DNA of 64,000 nucleotides from Nocardioides abyssi. GTDB taxonomy: Bacteria > Actinomycetota > Actinomycetes > Propionibacteriales > Nocardioidaceae. The notes under the pieces are model-generated. The model did not search any database and had not been told where the DNA came from. It saw nothing but the letters and a program-made list of their open reading frames with translations. The stretch is from the NCBI RefSeq assembly GCF_030412915.1, contig NZ_JAUHJR010000009.1, positions 62,001-126,000 of the forward strand, read 5' to 3'. Positions 32,701 through 40,948 of this stretch are shown piece after piece (position 1 is the first letter of the stretch; each line of letters opens with the position of its first letter). A program made the translations under genes and the position numbers.

Positions 32701-33270
32701 GAGGAAGTAGTTCTCCCGGCCGAGGATGTCCTGGAACTCGCCCGCGACCTTGCGCGCCGCGTCGTACTGCCCATAGCGCAGGTGGACCTGCACCTCGCCG
32801 GACGGGCAGCCGGTCGTGCCGATGATGCCCTTGCCGTGCTGGGCCAGCAGCTCGCGGTCCATGCGCGGCTGCTTGAAGAAGCCGTCGCGCCAGGCTCCGG
32901 TCGAGAGCCGGAAGAGGTTGTGCATGCCCTCGGTCGACTCCGAGAGCAGCGTCATGTGGGTGTAGGCACCGCGGGCCGAGACGTCGTCGGGGCCGCCGTC
33001 GTAGAAGTTGACGCCCTTGCGCTCGAAGCGGGAGATGTTGGGCGTGAAGTACGCCTCGATGCCGATGATCGGCTTCACGCCGGCGGACTTGGCCTTGGAG
33101 TAGAACTCGTAGGCGCCGAACACGTTGCCGTGGTCGGTCATGGCCACCGCGGGCATCCCCAGCTCGGCCGCACGTCCGGTGAGCGCGCCGAGGCGGGCCG
33201 CCCCGTCGAGCATGGAGTACTCGGTGTGGACGTGGAGGTGGACGAACGAGTCCTTCGAGCCGGTCGACAT
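29710..33270 (-). CDS. dnaE: DNA polymerase III alpha subunit
   Basis: This 1186-residue replicative polymerase is of the DnaE1 type. The N-terminal PHP domain keeps its metal-binding residues (HLHVHTEYSMLDG, MTDHGN, NDSHYV). This fits the proofreading PHP exonuclease shown for mycobacterial DnaE1. The catalytic aspartates are in PDFDIDFDERRRGEVI, and the fingers and clamp-binding regions follow. An OB-fold lies near residues 1000-1080 (ITVSGLVTSVQRKITKRG). ATG 33270 is the first Met before the conserved SFVHLHVHTEYS. Confidence 0.97.
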   Translation of the reverse strand: MSTGSKDSFVHLHVHTEYSMLDGAARLGALTGRAAELGMPAVAMTDHGNVFGAYEFYSKAKSAGVKPIIGIEAYFTPNISRFERKGVNFYDGGPDDVSARGAYTHMTLLSESTEGMHNLFRLSTGAWRDGFFKQPRMDRELLAQHGKGIIGTTGCPSGEVQVHLRYGQYDAARKVAGEFQDILGRENYFLELMDHGLDIENRVRDGLLRLAKDLKIPLLATNDSHYVMREDAKSQEHLLCINSGSTMDIPAGDGPGQRFAFSGDGYYLKSAEEMRALWVDKYQLREACDNTLLIAERCDVQFSEAVGKYMPKFPCPPGESEDSWLVKEVEVGLARRYPAGVPEHVRKQAEFELGVITQMGFPGYFLVVADFIGWAKDNGIRVGPGRGSGAGSMVAYALRITDLDPLEHGLIFERFLNPDRVSMPDFDIDFDERRRGEVIRYVTDKYGDDRVSYIITYGTIKAKQAVKDSSRILGYPFAMGDRITKAMPAAVMGKDVPLQEIFNPEHKRFGEGGEFRSLYEADNDVKKVVDTAIGIEGLKRQWGVHAAGVIMSSEPLLDIIPMLKRPADGAMITQFDYPTCEGLGLIKMDFLGLRNLTVLDDAVKNIAMNRGETVVLEDLPLTDEATYRLLQRGDTLGVFQLDGGPMRALLRSMRPDTFEDISAVGALYRPGPMGADSHNKYARRKTGREPVEAIHPELAEPLEDILGETYGLIVYQEQVMAIAQKLAGYSLGQADILRRAMGKKKKEELDKQFAGFSAGMQERGYSMAAVKTLWDILLPFSDYAFNKAHSAAYGLVSYWTAYLKANYPAEYMAALLTSVKDDKDKSAIYLNECRRMKIRVLPPDVNESASNFTPVGTDVRFGLTAVRNVGGNVVDGIVAAREEKGRYTDFNDFMEKVPAHVCNKRVVESLIKAGAFDEMNHRRRALVAIHETAVDQYVDIKRNEAIGQDSLFGGMDADSGGGFGISVTVPDLDEWDKMTLLGHERDMLGLYVSDHPLLGLEHVLSNGTDCSIGQLMLDEDRSDGSPITVSGLVTSVQRKITKRGDAWAMITLEDLDGGIDVLLFPSSYQLASTYLTEDAILTVKGRLSRSKDQPEIHGQEVTVPDISDGPSGPVVIKVPQTRVNTDVVAHLKDVLSTHPGMTEVHLRVLMRDKTLVMRIGDHHRVTPSPALFADLKQLLGPGCLTS

Positions 33271-33363
33271 CGGCGGTATCGAGCTCCTCTGGGTCGAAGC
33301 GGCGGTAGGGCAGCACCAGCCACCGGGTGGACGGCCCGGCGTCGATCCTGGGGGAAGGACGTC

Positions 33364-33369
33364 AGGTTA
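33364..33369 (-). promoter_or_regulatory. Candidate -10 box of dnaE
   Basis: TAACCT on the minus strand sits in the 162-nt gap between the GNAT fusion gene and dnaE, about 95 nt before the dnaE start. The -35 is weak. The surrounding TAACCTGACG 10-mer is identical to that upstream of gltB. Confidence 0.35.
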
Positions 33370-33432
33370 CTCGACGGCCGGACCCGATGCTGGCACTCAC
33401 CGCCGACAGTCCCGCCGGGCGTGACGCACCCG

Positions 33433-34155
33433 TCAGCGGTTGGACGCGGCCGCGTCCAGGGAGGCGGTGATGATCGCGTCGACGACGGGGACGAGCCGGT
33501 CGGCGCCGAGCGCGGGGGCGCGGCGGGCGACCCGCTCGGCGACCTCCCGCTCGCGGGCGGGGTCACGCGTGCGGTCGGTCTTCAGCGGCTGGATCGCCCG
33601 GGTCAGGGCCGCCCGGCGGGCCAGCAGGTCGCCGAGCTCCTCGTCGACCTCGTCGACCAGCCCGCGGAGGAAGCGCAGCGGCTCGCGCCCCGGCCAGGCC
33701 AGGCGCACGTCGGGCGCCCGCTCCTCGTTGGCGGACCCGTCGGTCTCCTCGAGCTCGACGAGCCCGTGGCGGGCGTAGAACGCGCGGGCCGGGGTGTTGG
33801 AGGCGAAGACCCACAGGCAGAAGCCGTCCGCGAGCCGGTCCTTCACGACGTCGAGCAGCAGCGAACCGATGCCCTGGCGGGCGGCCGACGGGTCGACGTA
33901 CAGGTCGTCGAGCCAGGTCGCGGTGTGGCGCGCGTAGCCCACGACCCGCTCCCCCGCCTGCGCGACCCACACCTGGTCGGCACCGATGCGGGTCGCCAGG
34001 AACGGGGCGAGCGTGCTGTCGGGGTGGGCCGGCTCGGGCATCGGCGCGGCCCGGCGGGCGCGCAGGTGGACGGCGGCGATCGCGCCCGCGTCGCCCGGCA
34101 CGGCCGGGCGGACCGTCACCTCGTCCGGACCGGTCCCGGGCTCAGTGGGCGTCAC
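33433..34155 (-). CDS. GNAT acetyltransferase fused to chorismate mutase
   Basis: This 240-residue protein has two domains. Residues about 10-150 form a GNAT fold with the acetyl-CoA loop [10 protein letters not shown] and the [13 protein letters not shown] motif. Residues about 155-236 match an AroQ-type chorismate mutase: [19 protein letters not shown], then a Lys in QPLK, then RDPARERE, then [11 protein letters not shown]. The Arg, Lys and Asp-Arg-Glu positions of the AroQ active site are present, while the last active-site polar residue (Gln or Glu in many members) is unclear. GTG 34155 overlaps the rluD stop by 14 nt. The acetyl acceptor is unknown. See findings. Confidence 0.78.
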   Translation of the reverse strand: MTPTEPGTGPDEVTVRPAVPGDAGAIAAVHLRARRAAPMPEPAHPDSTLAPFLATRIGADQVWVAQAGERVVGYARHTATWLDDLYVDPSAARQGIGSLLLDVVKDRLADGFCLWVFASNTPARAFYARHGLVELEETDGSANEERAPDVRLAWPGREPLRFLRGLVDEVDEELGDLLARRAALTRAIQPLKTDRTRDPAREREVAERVARRAPALGADRLVPVVDAIITASLDAAASNR

Positions 34156-35077
34156 GGATGACCTCGAGCGCGTGCGCCAGGTCGGCGGGGTACGTCGACT
34201 CGTAGCTCACCTGCTCGCCGGTCTCGGGGTGCTCGAAGCCGAGCCGCACCGCGTGCAGCCACTGCCGCTCCAGGCCCACCCGTCGGCCCAGCGTCGGGTC
34301 GGCGCCGTAGGTCATGTCGCCGACGCACGGGTGCTTGAGCGCGGCCATGTGCACCCGGATCTGGTGGGTGCGGCCGGTCTCGAGGTGCACCTCGAGCAGG
34401 CTGGCGAACCGGTGCGCCTCGAGGGTGTTGTAGTGCGTGACGCTCGGGCGGCCGTCGGCCATCACCGCGAACTTGTAGTCGGCCTTGGGGTGCCGGCCGA
34501 TCGGGGCGTCGACGGTGCCCTCCAACGGGTCCGGGTGGCCCTGCACGAGCGCGTGGTAGGTCTTGTCGACCGTGCGGTTGCGGAAGGCGTTCTTCAGCAC
34601 CGAGTAGGCGTGCTCGGACTTGGCGATCACCATCACGCCCGAGGTGCCGACGTCGAGGCGCTGCACGATCCCCTGGCGCTCCGAGGCGCCGCTGGTCGCG
34701 ATGCGGAAGCCGGCGCCCGCGAGGTGGCCGACCACCGTCGGGCCGGACCAGCCGGGCGAGGGGTGCACGGCGACGCCGACCGGCTTGTCGATCACCACGA
34801 TCGCGTCGTCGTCGTGGATGATCCCGATGCCCTCGACGATCTCCGGCACGACCTCGAGCGGGTCGACCATGCTCGGGATCGTCACGTCGATGACCGCGCC
34901 GGGCAGCACCCGGTCGCTCTTGCCGATCTCGGCCCCGTCGAGGCGCACGTGGCCCTCGGCGATCAGGTCGGCGGCGCGGGTCCGCGACAGGCCGAACATC
35001 CGCGCGATGGCGGCGTCGACGCGCTCGCCGGCGAGGCCGTCCGGGACGCTCAGGCTGCGGTGGTCGACCTGGGTCAT
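34142..35077 (-). CDS. rluD: RluD-type 23S rRNA pseudouridine synthase
   Basis: This 311-residue protein has an N-terminal S4 RNA-binding domain ([21 protein letters not shown], about residues 18-80) and an RluA-type catalytic domain. The catalytic Asp lies in [12 protein letters not shown], with the downstream HQIRVHMA and GDMTYG motifs. The ATG overlaps the lspA stop by 4 nt, and the lspA-rluD pair is a common bacterial arrangement. RluA, RluC and RluD specificity cannot be fully separated by eye. Confidence 0.9.
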   Translation of the reverse strand: MTQVDHRSLSVPDGLAGERVDAAIARMFGLSRTRAADLIAEGHVRLDGAEIGKSDRVLPGAVIDVTIPSMVDPLEVVPEIVEGIGIIHDDDAIVVIDKPVGVAVHPSPGWSGPTVVGHLAGAGFRIATSGASERQGIVQRLDVGTSGVMVIAKSEHAYSVLKNAFRNRTVDKTYHALVQGHPDPLEGTVDAPIGRHPKADYKFAVMADGRPSVTHYNTLEAHRFASLLEVHLETGRTHQIRVHMAALKHPCVGDMTYGADPTLGRRVGLERQWLHAVRLGFEHPETGEQVSYESTYPADLAHALEVIRDAH

Positions 35078-35634
35078 GCGTCGTCTCCGTCTCGGCTGCC
35101 GTCGATGCGCACGCCGCGGAACGCCTGGAGCAGGATCAGCCCCGCCGCGACGTTGATGCAGATGTCGGCCACGTTGAAGACCGGCCAGTTGGGCAGCATG
35201 AACATGTCGATCACGTGCCCGCGCAGCGGCCCGGGCGAACGCAGCAGCCGGTCGGTCAGGTTGCCGACGATGCCGGCCAGCAGGACGCCGAGCGCGACCG
35301 CCCAGACGACGTTGCCGACCCGGCGGGCCAGCCACAGCACCACGACGGCGGCGCCGGCCGCGATGCAGGACAGCACCACGGTGTACTCCGTGCCGGTGCT
35401 GAACGCCGCACCCGGGTTGCGCACCAGGTGCAGGACCAGCAGGTCCCCGACCACCTCGACGTCGGGGCGCCCGGTCAGGTGCTCGACGGCCAGGACCTTG
35501 GAGACCACGTCCACGGCGTACAGCACCGCGAAGACCGCGGCGAGCAGCAGCCGGAGGCGGAGCCTGCGCGGCGTCGAGGGTACGGCGGGACGGTCGGTGT
35601 CGTCGCTCAGCGACGTTCCTCGCGCTGCTTGCAT
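35074..35634 (-). CDS. lspA: Lipoprotein signal peptidase II
   Basis: LspA cleaves signal peptides of diacylated prolipoproteins. It has four transmembrane helices, and both catalytic Asp motifs are present (GNLTDRL and FNVADICIN). A cytoplasmic N-terminal extension precedes helix 1 (DVVSKVLAV). The start is uncertain. ATG 35634 lacks a ribosome site and would overlap the previous gene by 28 nt. A CTG at 35610 has GAGGAA 5 nt upstream and overlaps the preceding stop in a 4-nt CTGA, the coupling pattern seen with ATGA and GTGA elsewhere here. Confidence 0.92.
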   Translation of the reverse strand: MQAARGTSLSDDTDRPAVPSTPRRLRLRLLLAAVFAVLYAVDVVSKVLAVEHLTGRPDVEVVGDLLVLHLVRNPGAAFSTGTEYTVVLSCIAAGAAVVVLWLARRVGNVVWAVALGVLLAGIVGNLTDRLLRSPGPLRGHVIDMFMLPNWPVFNVADICINVAAGLILLQAFRGVRIDGSRDGDDA

Positions 35635-36086
35635 GGCATGCAGAGTGTCGCACGCGGGAAAGCCATCAACCGCATCTTGCCGATGGGTTCGCCGCACGAC
35701 TCGCACACGCCGTACGTCCCGTCGTCGATGCGGCCGAGCGCCCGGTCGATCTGCGCGACCTTCTCCCGCTCGTTGTTGAGCACGGTGAGCTCGTGGTCGC
35801 GCTCGAAGGACGTCGACCCGATGTCGGCCTGGTCCTGCCCGGCGCCGTCCCCGGAGTCGCGCATCAGCCCGGTCAGCTCGTCGTCGAGCCCCTCGATGAT
35901 CGTCGCGCTGTGCTCGCGCTGCTGGTGCAGCTCGTCGATGACCTCGGCGAGCTCGGCGCTCGTCCAGGCCTCCTCGCCCTCCTTGACGACCAGGCTGGCC
36001 AGCGGCGCCTGGTCCGCTGCCGCCTTCGTGCTGGCCGCTCCCTTGCCCGCCGCCTTCGCGGTGGTCCTCCCAGCGCTGCCTGCCAT
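35607..36086 (-). CDS. TraR/DksA-type zinc-finger protein
   Basis: This 159-residue protein has a basic Ala/Lys-rich N-terminus (about 1-30) and a long helical hairpin region. A C4 zinc finger (CESCG and CMPCK, 20 residues apart) lies near the C-terminus. DksA/TraR proteins bind the RNA polymerase secondary channel. Actinobacterial members with basic tails are less studied, and RNA polymerase binding is inferred. ATG 36086 has a perfect GAGGAGG site. It heads the lspA-rluD-GNAT operon. Confidence 0.88.
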   Translation of the reverse strand: MAGSAGRTTAKAAGKGAASTKAAADQAPLASLVVKEGEEAWTSAELAEVIDELHQQREHSATIIEGLDDELTGLMRDSGDGAGQDQADIGSTSFERDHELTVLNNEREKVAQIDRALGRIDDGTYGVCESCGEPIGKMRLMAFPRATLCMPCKQREERR

Positions 36087-36182
36087 CGGTCCTCCTCGGG
36101 CCGGTCCCGGTGACGTGGGGCCACCGTGTGGGCGGAGGTTAGCGGAGCGCGGGGGCCACGCCAACCGCACCCCGGACGCGAC

Positions 36183-36213
36183 GGACGGCCGACCCCAGTG
36201 GGGCCGGCCGTCC
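36183..36213 (-). terminator. Hairpin terminator after wag31
   Basis: A 14-bp stem with one mismatch (arms 36183-36196 and 36200-36213) and a 3-nt loop lies 30 nt past the wag31 stop. It marks the 3' end of the division cluster. Confidence 0.65.
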
Positions 36214-36243
36214 GGAGGTCCTACGTCGCAGCTGTGGTGCTGC

Positions 36244-36990
36244 TCAGCTCTCGTCCTCGCCGAGGATCGAGCGGAGCCGCTTGGGGGCGGGCTGCTCGTC
36301 GGTCGGCGCGGCGCTCTCGGCGGAGCCGAGGGCCTCGAGCTGCTGGGTGAAGTAGGTCTTGAGGCGGGAGCGGTACTCGCGCTCGAACGAGCGGAGGGTC
36401 TCCACCTCGTTGCTGAGGCGGTCGCGCTCGCGCTCGAGCTCACCGAACATCTGCTGGCGACGCTCGGCGGTCTCGGAGTCGAGCATCTGCGCGCGGGTGC
36501 GGGCGTCGGACTCGAGGCGGTCGGCCTTCGACTTCGACTCCGACTCGAGGCGCTCGGCCTTGGTGCGGGCCTCGCCGACGATCTTGTCGGCGTCGTTCTT
36601 GGCCTCCTCGACGAGCTCGTCCGCGTTGCGCGTGGCGATCTCGAGCAGGCGCGCCGCAGCGTTGGAGGCCTGCGGGACCGTCTCGACGCGGATGGTCTCC
36701 ACGGGGCCACCGACGGCAGCGGCGACCGGCTGCTGCGCGACCGGCTCCGGCTCGGGGGCCTTCTCGGCGACCGGCTCGGGAGTGGGCTCCGGCTGGGCCA
36801 CCGGCACCGCCTGGGTGCCCGACTGCACGGAGGACAGCTTCGCCCGGAGGTCGTCGTTCTCCTTCGTGAGCCGCGCGAGCTCGGCCTCCACCTCGTCGAG
36901 GAACTGGTCGACCTCCCCCATGTCGTAGCCCTCGCGGAGCCGGACAGGAGTAAAGCGCTTGTTGCTCACGTCCTCAGGCGTCAGCGGCAT
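36244..36990 (-). CDS. wag31: DivIVA/Wag31 polar growth protein
   Basis: This 248-residue coiled-coil protein localises to curved membrane at poles and septa and organises polar wall growth in actinobacteria. The N-terminal membrane-binding domain is clear (MPLTPEDVSNKRFTPV, then GYDMGEVDQFLDEVEAEL). A Pro/Glu/Val-rich linker (about 65-105) precedes a long heptad-rich coiled coil (about 115-215). ATG 36990 is preferred because the family starts MPLTP and GGTGAGG precedes it. An in-frame ATG at 37002 adds four residues. Confidence 0.93.
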   Translation of the reverse strand: MPLTPEDVSNKRFTPVRLREGYDMGEVDQFLDEVEAELARLTKENDDLRAKLSSVQSGTQAVPVAQPEPTPEPVAEKAPEPEPVAQQPVAAAVGGPVETIRVETVPQASNAAARLLEIATRNADELVEEAKNDADKIVGEARTKAERLESESKSKADRLESDARTRAQMLDSETAERRQQMFGELERERDRLSNEVETLRSFEREYRSRLKTYFTQQLEALGSAESAAPTDEQPAPKRLRSILGEDES

Positions 36991-37050
36991 GACCTCACCC
37001 ATTCGTTGTCGTGTCGGTTGTGGCAGAGCGTCTGGCAGCTGCTCCGTCGA

Positions 37051-37056
37051 ACAATA
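37051..37056 (-). promoter_or_regulatory. Candidate -10 box of wag31
   Basis: TATTGT on the minus strand, in the 153-nt gap between yggT and wag31, is the most AT-rich point of that gap. It would give a leader of about 55 nt. Its -35 is not convincing. Confidence 0.35.
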
Positions 37057-37143
37057 GCGTCTGGCCTGGGACAGGTGTGACTCGACGAGAGACGCCGGTC
37101 ACCGGGGCCGGACGCGCCAGGTTCTCGACGGCTCTCGAAGGCT

Positions 37144-37434
37144 CTAGTAGGCCAGTCCGCGGAAGATGTTGAGCAGGACCCAGGCCAGGATCATCACGAG
37201 GATGAAGCTCAGGTCCAGCGCCACGCTCCCCAGCCGCAGCGGCGGGACGACGCGGCGCAGCGCCTTGATCGGCGGGTCGGTGATCGAGTAGACGACCTCG
37301 AGCAGCACCAGGAGCGGGCCCGAGGGCGACCACGAGCGGGCGAAGACCTGCACCCAGTCGACGATGAAGCGCACCCACAGCAGTGCGACGAACGCCCAGG
37401 TGAGGCCGTAAGCGATCTGCCAGACGGCGTTCAA
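37144..37434 (-). CDS. yggT: YggT-family membrane protein
   Basis: This 96-residue protein has two transmembrane regions around a conserved central segment (TDPPIKALRRVVPPL). YggT proteins sit in the division cluster of Gram-positive bacteria. A role in membrane or division-site organisation is suspected but unproven. The start codon is TTG at 37434 with GAGGGG upstream, 12 nt after the sepF stop. Confidence 0.88.
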   Translation of the reverse strand: MNAVWQIAYGLTWAFVALLWVRFIVDWVQVFARSWSPSGPLLVLLEVVYSITDPPIKALRRVVPPLRLGSVALDLSFILVMILAWVLLNIFRGLAY

Positions 37435-37446
37435 GTACCCCTCAGC

Positions 37447-37962
37447 TCAGCTCTGGTTGAAGAAACCGCCCTCGGCGATCCGCTGCTTGTCCTCCGCGGC
37501 CACCGAGACGTTGGGCGGCGACAGGAGGAACACCTTGTTGGTGACGCGCTCGATCGTGCCACGGGTGGCGAAGACCAGGCCGGCAGCGAAGTCGACGAGC
37601 CGCTTGGCGTCGGCGTCGTCCATCTCCGAGAGGTTCATGATGACCGGGACGCCCTCGCGGAAGTTCTCCCCCACGGTGCGCGCCTCGTTGTAGGTGCTCG
37701 GGTGCAGGGTCGTGATCCGGCTGAGCTCGGCGACCACGCCGGGCGCGGGCACCGAGGCGACCGGCGCCACCGGGCGGCGGCGCTCGGCGAGGTCCGCGAC
37801 GGGAGCCGGGCCGGCGGGACGAGGCCGCTGGGCACGCGCTGCCGCGGCGACGGGCGTCGTCTCCTGGGTGTGGTAGTCGTCGCCGTCGTACTCGTCGTCG
37901 TACCGGCCGGTGTCCTCGAGCAGGCCGAGGTACTCGCCGATCCTGCGCATCGCGCCGCTCAT
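37447..37962 (-). CDS. sepF: Cell division protein SepF
   Basis: SepF anchors FtsZ to the membrane, the main FtsZ tether in actinobacteria that lack FtsA and ZipA. It has 171 residues: a membrane-binding amphipathic N-terminus ([13 protein letters not shown]), an acidic then Pro/Ala-rich linker (about 20-80) and a C-terminal beta-domain ([32 protein letters not shown]). ATG 37962 has GAAAGGT upstream. Confidence 0.95.
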   Translation of the reverse strand: MSGAMRRIGEYLGLLEDTGRYDDEYDGDDYHTQETTPVAAAARAQRPRPAGPAPVADLAERRRPVAPVASVPAPGVVAELSRITTLHPSTYNEARTVGENFREGVPVIMNLSEMDDADAKRLVDFAAGLVFATRGTIERVTNKVFLLSPPNVSVAAEDKQRIAEGGFFNQS

Positions 37963-38020
37963 GGGTGTGACCTTTCGGGACTCAGCGCCCGCGAGGGGCA
38001 CTCCTTGGATGAATCGGACA

Positions 38021-38719
38021 CTACTTGCCCGTGGGCCTCGAACCGAGGACCGCCGAGCCAATCCGCACGTGTGTCGCGCCGAGGCGCACCGCGTGCTCGA
38101 GATCGCCGGACATGCCGGCGGACAGCCAGGTCGCCGCCGGGTGCTCGGCGACGAACGCCGCCCGCACCTCGGCCAGCCGGGCGAACGCCGTCGCCGGGTC
38201 CTCCCCCAGCGGCGCCACGGCCATCAGGCCGCGCAGCCGCAGGTCCTGCTCCTGCTCGACCCGGGAGGCCAGGGCCCCCAGGTCGTCGGGGTCGACCCCC
38301 GCACGGCCCTCCCGGCCGGGCGGGTCCAGGCTCACCTGGAGCAGCACGTCCATCGGCTGCTCCCGGCCGGCCGCGCCCCGGGCGAGCGGACCGACCAGCT
38401 TGGCCCGGTCGACGGACTCCACGACCGAGGAGTACGCCGCCACGGCGGCCGCCTTGTTGGACTGCAGCCCGCCGATGAAGTGCCACCGCAGGCCGAGGTC
38501 GGCACACTCCTCGGCCTTGGCCTGGGCCTCCTGGTGGCGGTTCTCCCCCACGTCGGTGACCCCGAGGTCGGCGAGCAGGCACACGTCGGAGGCCGGGAAG
38601 AACTTGGTGACCACGACGAGGGTGACCTCGTCGACGTCGCGACCGGCCTCGGCGCACGCGCCGGCGACCCGCTCACGGACCGCGGCCAGGCCGGCGGCGA
38701 GCTCGGCCCGCCTGCTCAC
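38021..38719 (-). CDS. yggS: YggS-family PLP homeostasis protein
   Basis: This 232-residue single-barrel PLP-binding protein has no known catalytic reaction; the family (YggS, PROSC) keeps pyridoxal phosphate levels balanced. The PLP lysine is in LVVVTKFFP. Other motifs are [22 protein letters not shown] and the phosphate site [25 protein letters not shown] 38719 overlaps the pgeF stop by 4 nt. Confidence 0.93.
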   Translation of the reverse strand: MSRRAELAAGLAAVRERVAGACAEAGRDVDEVTLVVVTKFFPASDVCLLADLGVTDVGENRHQEAQAKAEECADLGLRWHFIGGLQSNKAAAVAAYSSVVESVDRAKLVGPLARGAAGREQPMDVLLQVSLDPPGREGRAGVDPDDLGALASRVEQEQDLRLRGLMAVAPLGEDPATAFARLAEVRAAFVAEHPAATWLSAGMSGDLEHAVRLGATHVRIGSAVLGSRPTGK

Positions 38720-39435
38720 GCGACCCTCCGGACCAGGCCGGCGTGGCGCCCCGCGCCCCGGCCGTCGCGCCGGTGGGAGTAGAGGTCGGGCGACTCCACC
38801 GTGCAGCGGGAGACGTCGACGACCTCCACGCCGAGGCGCTCGAGCTGGGCGCGGACACCCGCGCCGAGGTCCAGGGACGGCGTGCCCCACGTCGTCGTCG
38901 CGACCGTCGTCGGCTCCACCGACCCCACCTCCTCCTGCATCTGCTCCGGCACCTCGTAGCAACCCCCGCACACGTGCGGGCCGATCCACGCGACCACGTC
39001 GGCCGCACCCAGCTCACGCATCCGCTCCACCGTCGCCGGGACGACCCCGGCCGCCACCCCGGCCCGGCCGGCGTGGGCCGCGCCCACGACCGTGCCCCCG
39101 GACAGCAGCACCGGCACGCAGTCGGCCGCGCGGACCATCAGCACCACGTCGGAGCGGGTGGTGACGATGCCGTCACCGGGCACGCGCTCGACCGGTCCGT
39201 CCGCGGTGACGACCTCGCGGCCGTGCACCTGCCGCAGGTCGGCCAGGCCGGCGTCGGGGGCGAAGTCCGCGAGCACCCGGCAGAGGTTCTCCGCACGGGC
39301 CTCCTCGGGGTCCTCGCCCTCGATCGCCAGGTCCAGCTCGTCCCACGGCGCGGCGCTGACCCCGCCGAGCCGGTCGGTGAAGGCGAGCTCCACGGACCGG
39401 CCAGCAGGGCCGTGCGTCGTGCGGAAGGCGTACAC
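38716..39435 (-). CDS. pgeF: PgeF (YfiH/DUF152) peptidoglycan editing factor
   Basis: This 239-residue member of the laccase-like DUF152 family has metal or catalytic residues in LRQVHG, RAADCVPVLL and GAAHAGRAG. In E. coli the family prevents misincorporation of L-Ser into the peptidoglycan stem peptide, and other members oxidise phenols or process purine nucleosides. It sits directly after ftsZ (14 nt), the usual actinobacterial order. GTG 39435 has GGAG upstream. Confidence 0.92.
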   Translation of the reverse strand: MYAFRTTHGPAGRSVELAFTDRLGGVSAAPWDELDLAIEGEDPEEARAENLCRVLADFAPDAGLADLRQVHGREVVTADGPVERVPGDGIVTTRSDVVLMVRAADCVPVLLSGGTVVGAAHAGRAGVAAGVVPATVERMRELGAADVVAWIGPHVCGGCYEVPEQMQEEVGSVEPTTVATTTWGTPSLDLGAGVRAQLERLGVEVVDVSRCTVESPDLYSHRRDGRGAGRHAGLVRRVA

Positions 39436-39449
39436 GGTGCTCCTGCGGC

Positions 39450-40685
39450 TTACTTCAGGAAGTCCGGGACGTCCAGCTCGTCGTCGTCGAACTGCACCTG
39501 CCGCGGCGCCGGGCGCTGCGCCTGCTGGGGCTGGGCCTGGCCCTGCTGGCCCTGGTACCCCTGCTGGCTCGGGGCCCCCTGCGGGCGGGTGGCCGCGGCC
39601 ACCGGCTCGCGCTGCTCCTGGCGCGGCGCCTCCTGGCGACCGGCCGCGAGCGCCTGCGCGGCGTTGCGGGTCTCCTCCTGCGACTGCTGCGGCTTGGGCT
39701 CGCGGCGCAGCACCGTGCCCTCGTCGCGACGCTTCGGCGTCCCCCCGTCGAAGCCGGCGGCGATGACCGTCACGCGGACCTCGTCACCGAGGGCGTCGTC
39801 GATGGTCGCACCGAAGATGATGTTGGCCTCGGGGTGGACGGCCTGCGCGACCAGGGCCGCGGCCTCGTTGATCTCGAACAGGCCGAGGTCGGAGCCGCCG
39901 GCGATCGAGAGCAGCACGCCGTGGGCGCCGTCGATGGACGCCTCCAGCAGCGGGCTGGAGACCGCCATCTCCGCGGCGGCGACCGAGCGGTCCTCGCCCC
40001 GGGCCGAGCCGATGCCCATGAGCGCGGAGCCGGCGTTGGCCATGACCGACTTGACGTCGGCGAAGTCGAGGTTGATCAGGCCCGGGGTCGTGATCAGGTC
40101 GGTGATGCCCGAGACGCCCTGGAGCAGCACCTGGTCGGCCTGCTTGAACGCGTCGAGCACCGAGACGTTGCGGTCGCTGATCGAGAGCAGCCGGTCGTTC
40201 GGGATGACGATGAGGGTGTCGACCTCCTCGCGCAGCGCGGCGATGCCCTCCTCGGCGGAGTTGGCGCGGCGGCGGCCCTCGAAGGCGAACGGCCGGGTGA
40301 CGACACCGATGGTCAGGGCGCCCAGCGAGCGGGCGATGCGGGCGACGACCGGCGCACCGCCGGTGCCGGTGCCGCCACCCTCGCCGGCGGTCACGAACAC
40401 CATGTCGGCGCCCTTGATGACCTCCTCGATCTCGTCGGCGTGGTCCTCGGCGGCACGGCCGCCGACGTCGGGGTTGGCGCCGGCGCCGAGGCCGCGGGTG
40501 AGCTCGCGGCCGATGTCGAGCTTGACGTCGGCGTCGCTCATGAGGAGGGCCTGGGCGTCGGTGTTGATCGCGATGAACTCGACACCCTTGAGCCCCACCT
40601 CGATCATCCGGTTGACGGCGTTGACGCCGCCACCGCCGATGCCCACGACCTTGATGATGGCCAGGTAGTTCTGTGCAGCTGCCAC
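39450..40685 (-). CDS. ftsZ: Cell division GTPase FtsZ
   Basis: FtsZ polymerises into the division ring. It has 411 residues. The tubulin signature GEGGGTGTG is intact, with [14 protein letters not shown] at the N-terminus and the T7 loop containing [12 protein letters not shown] disordered linker (about 320-395) is rich in Gln, Pro and Ala. The C-terminal peptide [10 protein letters not shown] is the SepF-binding tail. GTG 40685 gives the conserved [12 protein letters not shown] start. Confidence 0.98.
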   Translation of the reverse strand: MAAAQNYLAIIKVVGIGGGGVNAVNRMIEVGLKGVEFIAINTDAQALLMSDADVKLDIGRELTRGLGAGANPDVGGRAAEDHADEIEEVIKGADMVFVTAGEGGGTGTGGAPVVARIARSLGALTIGVVTRPFAFEGRRRANSAEEGIAALREEVDTLIVIPNDRLLSISDRNVSVLDAFKQADQVLLQGVSGITDLITTPGLINLDFADVKSVMANAGSALMGIGSARGEDRSVAAAEMAVSSPLLEASIDGAHGVLLSIAGGSDLGLFEINEAAALVAQAVHPEANIIFGATIDDALGDEVRVTVIAAGFDGGTPKRRDEGTVLRREPKPQQSQEETRNAAQALAAGRQEAPRQEQREPVAAATRPQGAPSQQGYQGQQGQAQPQQAQRPAPRQVQFDDDELDVPDFLK

Positions 40686-40948
40686 GGCGGCTTCGCCTTT
40701 CGATGGAGGTCGGTACGGGTCTGGGTGCGACGCGGCGCGGGTGGTGGCCCGCGCGGGGAAGTCGTCCGACTCGGCGTGTCCGCAACTCTGACCCTCAGGT
40801 GGAGGGTTATAGTTATGTCAACCTCGTCGTGCGGACGACACTAGGCAGCACACCCGGTCCGATCCGGGAGGACACGCCGCGTGTCGCGCGTGTCGTGCCT
40901 CCCGTCGTGTGTGCCGCGTCGGGGCGTGCCGCGTCGTGCGGGGACGGG
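40686..40948 (-). promoter_or_regulatory. ftsZ upstream region with AT-rich promoter-like core
   Basis: This 263-nt gap between ftsQ and ftsZ is unusually long for the cluster. It holds a minus-strand TTGACA (40816-40821) next to an AT-rich AACTATAACC. An inverted repeat (arms 40791-40796 and 40802-40807) lies beside it, and a possible -10 TAGTGT is at 40839-40844. This suggests ftsZ has its own promoters, as in other actinobacteria. Exact boxes are uncertain. Confidence 0.45.

Noticed and set aside
29782-34161. A 1459-codon open frame on the plus strand opposite dnaE and the GNAT fusion gene
   Set aside because: It crosses two real genes and their intergenic gap, its composition is that of a shadow frame, and no motif supports it.
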